Shown: positions 44,394 to 55,390 of the stretch, piece by piece | How positions within the stretch are numbered: the stretch's first letter is position 1 | Layout of the letters: each line of letters begins with the position of its first letter | Source: Phalacrocorax aristotelis | Taxonomy: Eukaryota; Chordata; Aves; Suliformes; Phalacrocoracidae | Length of the DNA stretch: 64,000 nucleotides | Direction of reading: 5' to 3' | Assembly (NCBI RefSeq): GCF_949628215.1 | Contig: NC_134277.1 | Span: 56,430,918 to 56,494,917 of the forward strand | Program-made: the position numbers and the translations under genes | The notes under the pieces: model-generated | Told to the model about the DNA's origin: nothing | What the model saw: the letters and a program-made list of their open reading frames with translations, nothing else | The model's database searches: none

Positions 44394-45446
44394 CAAGTTT
44401 GGAGCAGAAGCGAGCTCTGCTCTTCCCTTGGCTCCATTTCCCTGGGGATTCTTGCTTGTGCAAAACAGCCTGTGCTTGGAAGGGCTCCAGGCTTGCTGCA
44501 CCATCAGGAGCTGCCACTTTCCAGCTCTCCCTTCGTGCAATACGAGCGCAGGGCAGGCACGAGAGCGCTTTTCTTGCATCACTGGCCGAGAAGGACAGCA
44601 GCAAAGCAAGTTCTGGACGGCAAAAAGCGTGCTTGTCATTGCTACATGCCATATTTTGGAAAATCTCCCACGGTGCCACACACCTCATCTTCGTCTTTTT
44701 CTCCTTCTTTTGTGCGTTGTTGGTCCTGATCCCCACCCTTCACGTTCTCACTCTTCAGGAAACAGGGACTGCTTGGCCTGTGTTCCTGTGCTGCTACTTG
44801 CAGAGGGCTGCAGCCGGGAGGGCAGTGCAGGGGCCACCCCCTTCCAGGAGGCAGGGGCAGAGACAGGCACACCTACAGCATGGCTCAGGCAGGGACTGGA
44901 GGCCCCAGGCTGAGCTGAGACACGTCCCCTCGGCCCTTGACAGGAGACGCTGGGGCTGGGGGTCCCAGGGGAGGCCGGTCCCAGCCACTGAGGCCTATGA
45001 GCACCCCCAGGGCCCTGGCACAAGGACACTTGCACTGCTCATATGCTCTCCTTTAGATGTTTATGCTTGGCCCCTTTGGAGACAAGTGTGCAGGGCCAGA
45101 GGGACCTTTGCTCTGAGGGAGTACTCAGTTGCTCTCAGGCTCTTGTGTTTTTGTTTGTTCTCCCAAGGGAAAACACCTCACTCAGGAATTTCTAAAAATG
45201 TCTACAAGGAGAAGAAAAAGAAAATATCCATAGGGAAATGAACAGGTATTGCTCTCCTCAAAAGGATTTGGAACCCTTTAGTGAGGAGCACGTCCTGCTT
45301 CAAACTGTAGGCTTGATCTGTGACCTCGCTAGGCTCAGAGGGATGGGGTTTTGCCATCCTGTGGAAACCCAGCTAAACTGGATGGACACAGAAGTCTTTC
45401 AAAAACCACACTTCACACCTGCTTTTTGCAAATGTGTTCAGATGGT
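44394..45446 (-). repeat. Right arm of large inverted repeat (1053 bp)
   Basis: This arm mirrors 42715-43767 about a centre near 44080. At the three differing sites it reads C at 44628, C at 44715 and A at 45023. Read on the + strand it is open from 44351 to 45241. A second frame begins at 45238, overlapping the first frame's stop as ATGA, and runs to 45453. The left arm has the same pair on the - strand. I recognise neither product. After GATGGT at 45441-45446 the sequence departs from the left flank. Confidence 0.93.
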
Positions 45447-45620
45447 GAAATGATCTCGAGATGATCCATGGCTGTCAGCCCCAACAGAAGGTAACATGCC
45501 TCCTTCCCACAAGGTGACAGAGCCAGTGCCTATGATGGGACACAACTGCCCATTCAGTGCCTTCTGCTAGTGCTGGGCTGGGGAGAAATGTCATCAGAGA
45601 TTTCCTTGGAGTGTACTGGT

Positions 45621-45680
45621 AGAGAAAGGAGGAGGTAGGAAGAAGAGAACGGAAGAAGGAAAGGAAGGGAAGGAAAAGGG
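45621..45680 (+). repeat. Purine-rich tract
   Basis: Sixty bases are almost all A and G on the + strand, with only T at 45636 and C at 45650 interrupting. The last 30 bases are unbroken. It begins 175 bp after the inverted repeat ends. Confidence 0.85.
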
Positions 45681-48345
45681 TATCGTTTTGTTTTGTTTTG
45701 AGTTTTTTTTTATGGGTTTTGCTTACATGAGAGAGTAGGCTGTTTTCTACGTTTACTCTTGGAAAAACGGAGATAAAGCAGTGAGGCAGCCTGTTGCCCA
45801 TTATACAGGATGTCTGCTGTGAAACTAGAAAAAGTTTTATGGTCTCTTTACTTTCATTTATATAACTGTTTGGCACTTCTGAAATATTAACCCTTGTACC
45901 CTCTGAGACAGAATTCTCTACTTTCGATGTAGGATCATCGTATCACCTTCCCAGGCAGTATCAAGATGTTAAAAATGTTAGCTTTCACCCCTATTTTTGA
46001 GCAAGGAACAGCATGAATTATTTTAGTTTGCTTTTAGAATTAGGAGCTCTTCTAAGAGCAGCAACTCAGAGGCAATGCCTATAAAGGCACTTGGAGGATG
46101 ACAGATTTCTTGCAGAAGTACTCGAGCGTTTTCAGTCTCTGTTTTCATGTTCTTTACTATGCTGACCTCTAGGGAAATGTTTCTGCAAAATGGTTTGCCA
46201 AAACATTTGCATCGGGAGTTATTGTGGCTTCAAACAAGTCACTGCCCTTCTTATTTTAGGGACCAGGCTTTTGGTGTCATATCCAAAACAGGCCTTCACA
46301 TGCAGCTGCAAACTCTCTGTGTGCTCCCTCAGCTGGTTCCAGCATGCTTGAGTGAGTCAAGGCCTTGGTACATCCGAGCAGGGCTCAGTCAGCAGAAGAA
46401 GTGCATCCCGAGTTAAGAAATGGAGTGATTGTTCTGAATACTTGTGAACTGGGAAGTTAAAAATTTGAAAAGGACTCTGCACTCTGAGTTTGTGGAAGCC
46501 AGCATGTACCTTTTCATCCACTGCTAAGGCTGCTTCAGCGCTGGATAAAGTTGGTATCAACCATGTGAGTTCTAGCCTGGCAGCTTTTGGAAGAACGAAT
46601 AGATTGCTTTCCCAAAGGAGCTGGGGTGAGTGACGACCCTGCAAGTGTCTCAAATTAGCAGGCCATGAGCCTGTTTCAGAAGGGATGTTTCATGGGCTGA
46701 AAAGACAGAAGGCTTTGCTTGGTTTGGTGCTACTTAGCAACGAAGCCCAAGGACAGGAAATAGAAGACTGAAGACATGGAAGAGAATTTTTGTTTGTTTG
46801 TTTTGAAAGGACATTTTAAAGGAGGACAAGAGATGTTAAGAGAAACATGCATATTCCATAGGAAAAGCCTTGGGAGATCTTGTTTCTTTTTCTCATGATA
46901 ACCAAACAGGGAAAATTTGCTGACAGTTGTGGACTAGGAGCATTTTTCTTCTAGGTGGGAAAGGGTGAAGGTGAGCCATATTGGCTAATGATGACCATTC
47001 TAGAGCAGTGAATTTTTTATCCCTCAAGGAGCTGCTTCAGGCTTCTACCTCAGTTTTTAGCTCAAGCAGAAGATCTGAACACCATCCCAGTGTGGAAAAT
47101 TTCATACAGTAGGCTATTATAAAAGCCAAAAACCTAACAGTAATTAATTAGCTATGAAGCCATAGGATGGAAAAGGTTCTTATTTTTCACTAAGTTCAGG
47201 CTCCTACTATCACAGGCAAATACATCACTTTCATAAACAGTTAAATCCCTTTCATAAGTTGGTCAAACTTCATCCCTTGCTGGCTTTCAGTTTGGTTTCT
47301 TCTCCTAGCAGATGACTCCAAACCCCCATTCTTTTTATAAATAAAACCTATACATTTCCAGGCTGTGTTTATTGACAGTTTGTTTTATAGCTGCCTACGC
47401 TAACTCTGCCTCTTAGTGAAACCAGTTCTTCTTTCTAGGTGTTTATCTCCTTTCCTACCCTCAACCTACATTTACAGAACAGTGTGATTTCCTCCTTGTC
47501 TTTGTTATGCCAGACTAACCATGCTCTGCCAGTCTACCCTGAAATTAAGATCTTGGTTTCACTGATAATCTTCGTAGCCTTTTCTGCTCCTGTTGTGAAT
47601 TCATCTTTCTCCAAATAAGAATGACCAGAAGGGACGCAGACTCAATAATCTAGCAATGACTTAAAGACAGCATTAATCTCTCTCAACGCTTTTCTAGTGT
47701 ATGGGTTACATTTGCCATTTCATGGGTAAATCCACTTGTCTCCTGATGAACCAATACGCAGGTCTTTATCCTTCTCTGTTTTTTTCCAACAGCTGAGTTC
47801 CCAGTTCATAGAAATATTCTTCTGGTTGGGAAGAACAAATGCTGACATATTTAATCCAGCCAGCTTTTCCACAGTGCCTTGGGAAACATGAATTACGCCA
47901 CTTCAGTCACTAGACAACCATAGGGCAGGATACAAATAAAACTGCAGTCAAGAAATGGCAGAGGTAGTAACAGAAAGAAACCCCAAACTAAACAGAAGAC
48001 AGTATATTTAGACCTCAGACTATTTTTATTAAACAGAAGACATGTGAATGTATAGAGTACTTCAGAGAATAAAAATAAGATGTCTTCTAAGACTTCTATG
48101 CTTAACCAGGAAAACCCAAGCTTCCTAGGATAATGAGATAATTAAATTCAGGCCAGGTATTAAAGACAGCACAGAAGTTTTAATTTCTGACTCTCTGTGT
48201 GCTTGGGGGAATTATATTGTTTTTGTAAGAGGAAAAAGCAGGTTGATACTGGAAGACTGGAAACAAAACTTCAAAGAACACTAGGTAATTATTACTGCTC
48301 AGGAGAAAAAAAAAAACAGGCACTTTCCCCACTGCCACACACACA

Positions 48346-48358
48346 CCCCCCCCCCCCC
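48346..48358 (+). repeat. Poly-C run of 13
   Basis: Thirteen consecutive C residues follow an (AC)n stretch and precede an A/C-rich tract. Homopolymer length is prone to sequencing error. Confidence 0.9.
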
Positions 48359-51300
48359 AAAACAACCACCAAAAAACCCCACTAGCCTGAAGGAAAAACC
48401 CCTACCATGTCAAGAAATGAGCCCTGAGGGATTCTGCTGAAAAATAAAGATCCTCAAACCACTGAAAACTCTTCCAGTCTCTCTTTAGCTTGATGGATTG
48501 ACAGTTTGTCCTGCACCAGAAGGATGTTGCTAAGATCTTTATACATCATGGTGACAAAGACAGGACACAGAAACTTTAAAAAAGGAAGGAAGAAAGTACA
48601 ACAAAAACCTTAACAAAAAAACGGAGTGGTAACATTGCCTATGAAGTGTGTAGCGAAGTCTCCTCCTTAGTGCATGACCAGCTCAGCGTCTATTTATATC
48701 AGCTGTTCCACATTAAAAATGGTGGACAGTCACTCAGAACAGACTTGGGAGCCTTAATGCACTTTTGCAGATCCAACAAAGTATTTGAATAAGAAACAGA
48801 ATATGAGTTGAGGTTTAAAAAAAGAAAATTAAAATTACTGAAGTGTTAGCCCAAGTTCCCTCCATAGAATGGCTGCTAGGGAAGTCCTTTTCGAAGGGCT
48901 TATTTTCTATACCTGGAATCCAAATACTTTTGGTCTTGATGGTACTTTGGCTGCACCTTTCCAAGTGTGTTTTCCTCCAGTGTTTACCTCTGTTTTTGTG
49001 TGCTGACTGTATGATAATGCCTTGTAAGATAAGAGATACCTGCAAACACCATTCCTATGGCATAAAGTTTCAGCGTGTTGTGGAACAACCAAGACCTGAC
49101 CTCTTCAGAGCACTGGTTCCCACACTGCTGCAGGTGCCACTACCAAAACATATCTTCTAACCTAATCTGGTGCTCTTTTCCCTCCTATTCGTTCTTCCCC
49201 ACTAAGCCTTGTGGAAACAAGCTGTAAATTTTCTGGCTCTTCAGGAAGCAAACAGTTGGCACCATGCCATTAATGTCTTCAATGCTTCTGAAGGGTTTCA
49301 TTCTCTGAAAGGAATCTGTTTCAGGTGTGCTTTGTTACAGCAGGAACCTACGGATTTCTATGCATTTTCACTGTTGAATCCTGAGCCGCCATCTCCTGAC
49401 AGTTGAGAGCTGCCAACACTGACATGACTGCTGTTGGCAAATCTTTCTACAACCTGGTGCAGCCAATTTCCAGGCAGAGCAAACTTGCTGTCATTAGCAG
49501 CTTAGCTTCTAGTTAAGAAGCTTCTCTGACAAGTCACGAGGCTCACTCCACATGCAAAAACGCCAGCAGTCTACTGCTAATCGCACAACTCTTCCAAATA
49601 ACATATTCTTGCTCCAGAAATGCTAGTGAATGCTTGGGAGTAAATTGGAAATTGCAGCCTGTGATGAATTGTCCAGATCTGTCCTGTGTAATTATCCACA
49701 GTCTCTACAACTGCCTCTATGACGTAGGGTTGTTGGCTTTCTGGGTTTTGGTTTTGGGATTTTTTTTCAAATGTGCCAGAAGCCTGATGATGTACTTGTT
49801 TTGCTTGAGTATGCTTCTCTGTGTGCCGCAACGCACACTGGAGAACCTCTTCATAGTTTCTGAATATTCATGCACACAATGAGCAGCAAAGGATATCAGC
49901 AAAGCCTCCAGGCCACTATGGAAAGATAAGCTATTCCACAATAGCCACAGACGAAGACTGGGAACTACGGCACTTAACACAGTGGGGAAGATAGAAGGTA
50001 TGCTGCTACTGACCCCTAAGCTGTGCAGAATGTTCATGATGCACAGCACATTCATAAATAGAGTTTGACAAAGTATAAATGCATCGTCGTCTAGGTCAGA
50101 GGTAACCCTTCTTGGACAGTGACCTTCCCTCCTGAAATGGCACGTGGGCCAGCATACCAGGCTCTTTCCTTCACCATCCTACGGGACATTGTTGAAGAAG
50201 AAAAAATTAATGCAGTTGTTTGCCACACGGCATGCATCTTAAGAGAAAAACCTGAAGGGAGGAGCGTGTGTGTGTATAACTAGAGAAACACGTAATGAAT
50301 GGTTTGATGACAGGGTTTGTAAGAAATGTGGGTTGGAACAGAAAGATGAAGGGTGGCGTAGAATAACACACTTGTAAAAGGAGGCTTGCTGGTAGTGGAT
50401 GATGCACAGGACCTGGACAGGATGAATACTTTTGCTTGGGTTTAGAAAAAGAAATGAAACCATTGGAGGGATTCAAGGAGCTGAAATATGACTGTGGAAA
50501 AGAGGTGGGGTTTTTTGGTTTTGTTTATTTTGAAGTCATGTTTTACACAGAAACATAACTAGTACATATATAAGCAATTAGATTGCAAGATGGCTAGAAG
50601 ACTATTAAATCCCTAAGGAAAGACAATGAATTATGCTTTTAAAGCACTTAAGATGACGTTCAGGATGGTATGGCAGATATACCTAAGGAAACAAAATCAG
50701 CTCAAGAAGCTGAGCTGAAGTGTAGGCAGCAGAGTGGCAGCTCCTGTCATGAAATTCAATAAAATAATGAAAAAGCAAAAGGTAGAGAGGGCAGAAAAAG
50801 GGCAAGAAAGAGCTTGAGACTTCATTAGGGTCTGAAATCAGAAGTCAAGAAGTTTGGAAGGAAACCTGAAATACCCTAAACTGAAATTAGTTTCAGTAGC
50901 GTATGACAGAAAATATTTATTTTTCAGGAAGCAAAGAAATTCCTTTACTATTCAGAGTTAAGCATGTCTTTTAATAGGAGCAATTTCCTCCCAGGTGTTA
51001 CTTCAGCACAGGTTCTTGCACCCGCCAGTTAATAATCAGGACCTACACAAAATAAACCAGGAAAGAAATCACCTGGCCATAGGCTTTGCTACCCTGCCTT
51101 CTGGAGCCCCCTTTCAAGTTTGCCCAGCTACCACTCCTTGATTGCTTTGTGCATTTTTTTTTTCCCTCCAGTGACTACTTTGACTAAAGAAAGTCAAAAT
51201 AACAGGCGAACTATCATTAATCTTGCAAAACTCTACTGAGTAATATTAAACATTAGAAAAAATTAGCATGCATTCATTATTATAGGAGACAAAATAGGTC

Positions 51301-54087
51301 TGACTAAGCCCTTAATGCCTTGCACGGCCATTCTCTGGTCTCACAGCTGATGCCAAGCAGTTGAAGAACCACCGCAAGGCGGGCAAAGTGCCATATAGCC
51401 CTGCCCTGAGGCTGGGTGAGTCCAGGGTACCGCTCTGCTTCATGGGCTTTAGAAAGAGCAAACAAAGTCACATTCACGTTAAGGCTGTTCCTTAGGATCA
51501 GTCCTAAGGGTTGAATTAACTCTCCAGCATCTCTTCTAGTCTATGGGCTGTTTTAGGAAGGAACTGCTTTACTACTGTGGAATATCTTCGAGTGTTTCAG
51601 CCAATACCTGTTCCCGGTTCCACTGTCAGACTGGAGAAAGGCATTGATCATCTAGAAATAAGCTTTCACCATATAGAAATCAGCCTTTAGTTCAGTACTT
51701 GCTTCTGAAAACAGTTTAAATTATGCTTGTGATATATTCCCTGGATTTCTTTGGCAATTGGGAACTAATAGTAGCTAGCACACTGGGTAAACTGGGAAGG
51801 GTGAAGGGCATCATATTCACTTAATATGAATACTGTGAATTAACACAACGGGTAACTCCCACAATCTTGCTAAGGCAAAAAACTCTCTATTTTACTACGT
51901 GTAGGATACTGTTTGGTTTTACCTGCTTTGAAATTACACAAATTCTTAATTTTGTGAAGAAATCACTGTTGTTGCTCTATAGTAGAAATTACTGCTGTTG
52001 CAGCAGAGAGAGAGCTGCTCACACCGAGATTCTCTGCATTATTAGCTTCTGAAGTAAAACAAAGGATATAGAGATGGTAATCCTAAATCTGTCTTATGCC
52101 GCTTGCTGTTAACAGCAGCCAGACTGGGGATGAACTCAGTCTGAATTGCTTCAGTAACACCGTGCACCAGCACTCAAATTCACTTAGACTTAACAGCAGG
52201 GTTGAGTGACAGTAGTGCACTGGTTTCTGTGGGGAAAAATGAGTGGTTTACCACACGCTTTATCAGCAGCTATAGTACAGGATTTAACATTCAGTCACCC
52301 TGCTTGTAACCTCAGATGGAAATTCATACAAAAGGAACTGCAGTGATCTTTTCTCCCCCCTGTCCTGTATGCCTGCAACCCTTTGAATCAGTTCCTCAGA
52401 CTGAATAAAGGCATTTTTATCCTTCCCCTCTAGAGAAAGAGAGTAGAGCTGTCAGGAGAGCTCTAGCAGAGAGGATCTTCTTGAGTCAACCCTCATCCTG
52501 TGTCTGTGGCCTAGAAATGTCTTTGTGTGGCTAGGGCAGTTCCCACCGAAGCAGACTTTCAAACAGAGAACAAGCGCTACGAAAAAAGTCAGACACAAGG
52601 CAACTTCAGCAAACTTGGCATTTTATTAGGTCTCCTCTTATTGCTGCTCTTAACCGAATCCCTGAGAAAACAACATACTCCAACACACTTTTTAATACCT
52701 CTTTCACAGCTCTGCAGATCATGACCAACAGCAATGACCAAGCAGTTTGTTAGCAGGAAGCAAACCTTTCTTTGCAGTGTGTTTACATCTTCTTGCGTGC
52801 ATCACTAAACCTCGCATTTAACCCACCGTCTAAGAGAAGAAATAATTTTGCCCCTAACCCGTGAGTTTGTCAGCTTTTTTGCTTCCCTTTCAGACTCCAA
52901 ACATTTGAGGGGCCTGAACATGAAATGTGTAATTGTTCTCTCATCTCACTTAACTGTGCTGTAAATTGTGGTGAGCCAATAGCCTGTACATGACTTGGCT
53001 GGACTGAAACCTACAAATGTATTGCCCAATTTGCCTTACTTTTATTAGAATATTGTAAATTCTACATTTTCAGTCAACTTCACTTAAGGGAGAAATTTAT
53101 AAACAACATTTTAGCAGTCCCACTATGCTTACACAAGCCTGCAGGAGAATACTTTGGCTCTTTCTTTGAAATGTCTTCATCCATCACTTCCCAAGCTGCA
53201 AAGCCCCAGATGGCATGCGTTTCTGCTTGTCACAGTTCTGCCCCAACCCCAGATTTCATCCGAGGCCTCAGAGGCAGGGACATACCCTTCCTGTGACCAC
53301 CCTGCGGTGACACGTAAGCCTAGGTGAGCCCAAGTTGGATGTTCGCTCGTGTTGTGCTTGAGCAGAGAAAAACAGACTTGCTACCAACTGGAATTAAATC
53401 TTTTGTTATTAAATTGTGTCCTTCGTATGAAAATTACTAATTGGACAGAATTTATGCTTTAGCTAGCCAGTGGAGAGTTTAGAGCTGCTACTTATCCGGT
53501 GTGGCAGAAGCCTTTCTACACATTTTCAGCTGAAAAAATCTCTTCTAATACAATTCAGTTTAAAGGACACTTTGACAACCGTCCTTTGCTGAATTTTGTC
53601 TCCTCAGGCGACCCACCTTACATTTTTCAGCGCAACAATATACACAAAACTCTTGAACAGCCTGTTTTGTGAAAAAAATGTTTAACATGAGTTGTTCTCA
53701 CTTCTTCATATAATGAATAAAACCCCCCGCAAACTCGATATTCCATCCGCCACAGCATTTTGCTTGTAGGTTTTCCCCAAGAGTGCTGAATCTTGGAGCT
53801 TTATGGGCTTTCATGCTTTTAATGCTGATTTCAACCATGGGAAGCTCTTTGACAGTAACACTGCAAATTGGGGGAAGGTAGAAAGCTTGTTTGTTATACA
53901 TGCTTATGTATATACACATAAGTGTATAAATAAGCAAATACAACAACACTTATAGTTTCTACAGGCTTGGCAAACATTAACACACATTGTATAGTAAGAC
54001 AGAATGAAATTCCTGCTGCGCTGCTCATGGATATGACCTGAATGGGACAGGTGTGGGCCACAATAAAGTATGTTTTGGGCTTCAGTG

Positions 54088-54108
54088 TATATATATTATA
54101 TATATATA
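54088..54108. repeat. Alternating AT tract at the CpG island edge
   Basis: About 21 bases of almost pure alternating T and A lie within 15 bases of the start of the CDK13 CpG island. Confidence 0.85.
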
Positions 54109-54522
54109 AAAAACCTGAACTTTTGCCAGAGCTCCCGGGTGGCACTGGCCAGCGGCCAGGCTGTCGAGGCCCCTCCGCCGCGGACCCCGCGCCCCGAGAT
54201 CCGCGATCTCTATGCGGAAAGAGCCCGCCTGCTGCCCGGGACGCCTCGCCCGCCGCTTCCCTTCCACCGCCGCCCCATCTGCCGGCAGCCTGACAACAAC
54301 GGCGGCCTCCCCGAGCACCTCCACCGCTCGAAGCCCCAGCCACCAGGCGAACCCCGGTGCGGAGGGCAGGGGACAAGCACCGGTGGGGCGGGCAACCCCC
54401 GTTCCCCTCAGCCCTTGCCGGAAGCGCTCTTTGACCTACCTCCCCACCCCCCCGCGGCCGGAAGCTCCCTGTCTCTCCGCCGGCGGGGCGAGCGCGGGGC
54501 CGTGACCGCGCGCGCGGCGCCA

Positions 54523-54532
54523 TCTCGCGAGA
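54523..54532. promoter_or_regulatory. TCTCGCGAGA element, copy 1
   Basis: This is an exact 10-bp palindrome of the CGCG element known from CpG-island promoters and bound by BANP when unmethylated. It is the first of three copies in the CDK13 promoter. Confidence 0.8.
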
Positions 54533-54567
54533 ACCACCCGGGAACGGAGGGGAAGGGGGGGATCAGA

Positions 54568-54577
54568 TCTCGCGAGA
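54568..54577. promoter_or_regulatory. TCTCGCGAGA element, copy 2
   Basis: An exact copy of the CGCG palindrome, 45 bp from copy 1 start to start. Like copy 3, it is preceded by CAGA. Confidence 0.8.
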
Positions 54578-54606
54578 GCCACTGGCGAGCAGGGAGGATG
54601 GGCAGA

Positions 54607-54616
54607 TCTCGCGAGA
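54607..54616. promoter_or_regulatory. TCTCGCGAGA element, copy 3
   Basis: An exact copy of the CGCG palindrome, 39 bp from copy 2 start to start and about 100 bp upstream of the NRF1-type site. Confidence 0.8.
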
Positions 54617-54708
54617 GCGGGGCGGCTCTCCCGGCTCCGGGCATGCGGGCGAGGGCGGCAGCCCGGCGCGCGATTGGCGGGGCGCCGCACCCCCCCCGCC
54701 GCCGGCCT

Positions 54709-54719
54709 TGCGCATGCGC
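54709..54719. promoter_or_regulatory. NRF1-type site
   Basis: TGCGCATGCGC matches the palindromic core recognised by NRF1, a common activator of CpG-island promoters. It lies about 680 bp upstream of the CDK13 start codon. Confidence 0.65.
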
Positions 54720-55390
54720 TGCGCGCCGCCGGGCCGTGTCCCCGGTGCGTGTGTATGCGTGTGTCACCCGCCCGCAGCGCGGAGGCCGCGCCAGCGCTCC
54801 CGGCCGCCGCTGACTGGGGACCGGGCACCTCGGAGCCCCCGCCGCCGCCAGCGGGCAGGGTAAGCGGCCTCGGGGCCAGCGCAGGGCGGCGCGCCGCCCG
54901 GGACACTCCGCCCGGGAGCGGCCCCGGCCCCGGTACGGCCTGACCCCGCCGCCCCGCCGGGGAGCGAGTGAAGGAAGGAGGCGGCAGCCCGCTGCCTGCG
55001 GCCGGCCTCCGCACCCCCGCGCAGCGCCGCCCGGCGCCGGAGGAGGCGGCCGCGGCCCGGGATGGAGTGAGGGAGGAGGAGGCCGCCGCCGCCAGCAGAC
55101 ACTTCCGTGTTGCGGGAGGCCGCGCCGGGCCCGCGGGAGGCTCCTGCCGCTCCGGCCAGCGCCCGGCCCCGGCCCCGAGGCGGGCGGCGCGGCCCGGCCC
55201 CCCTATGTGAGGCGGCGCGGCCGGGCGGGGAGCGAGGCGAGGCGCCGGTGCCGGCCGGCCGGCGGGTGTCCCCGTGTCTCTGCGCGGCGCCGGGTCTCCA
55301 TGGCGCCGGCAGCGCCCTGAGGAGGAGGAGGGCGGCGGCGGCGGCGGATTCCCTAGGCCGCGTCCTCGTCCTCGGCCGTGAGTGAGCTCG

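Larger units (their letters stand above)
45447..54119. other. Intergenic DNA between the inverted repeat and CDK13
   Basis: No gene or RNA gene is recognisable. Low-complexity stretches include a purine tract at 45621-45680, T-rich DNA just after it, an A run at about 48305-48316, a run of 13 C at 48346-48358 and an alternating AT tract at 54088-54108. The remaining sequence is unremarkable AT-rich bird intergenic DNA. Confidence 0.55.

Noticed and set aside
42684-45453. The inverted repeat as a DNA transposon with long terminal inverted repeats
   Set aside because: No target-site duplication, no recognisable transposase and no typical terminal motif were found. I kept it as an unclassified inverted repeat.
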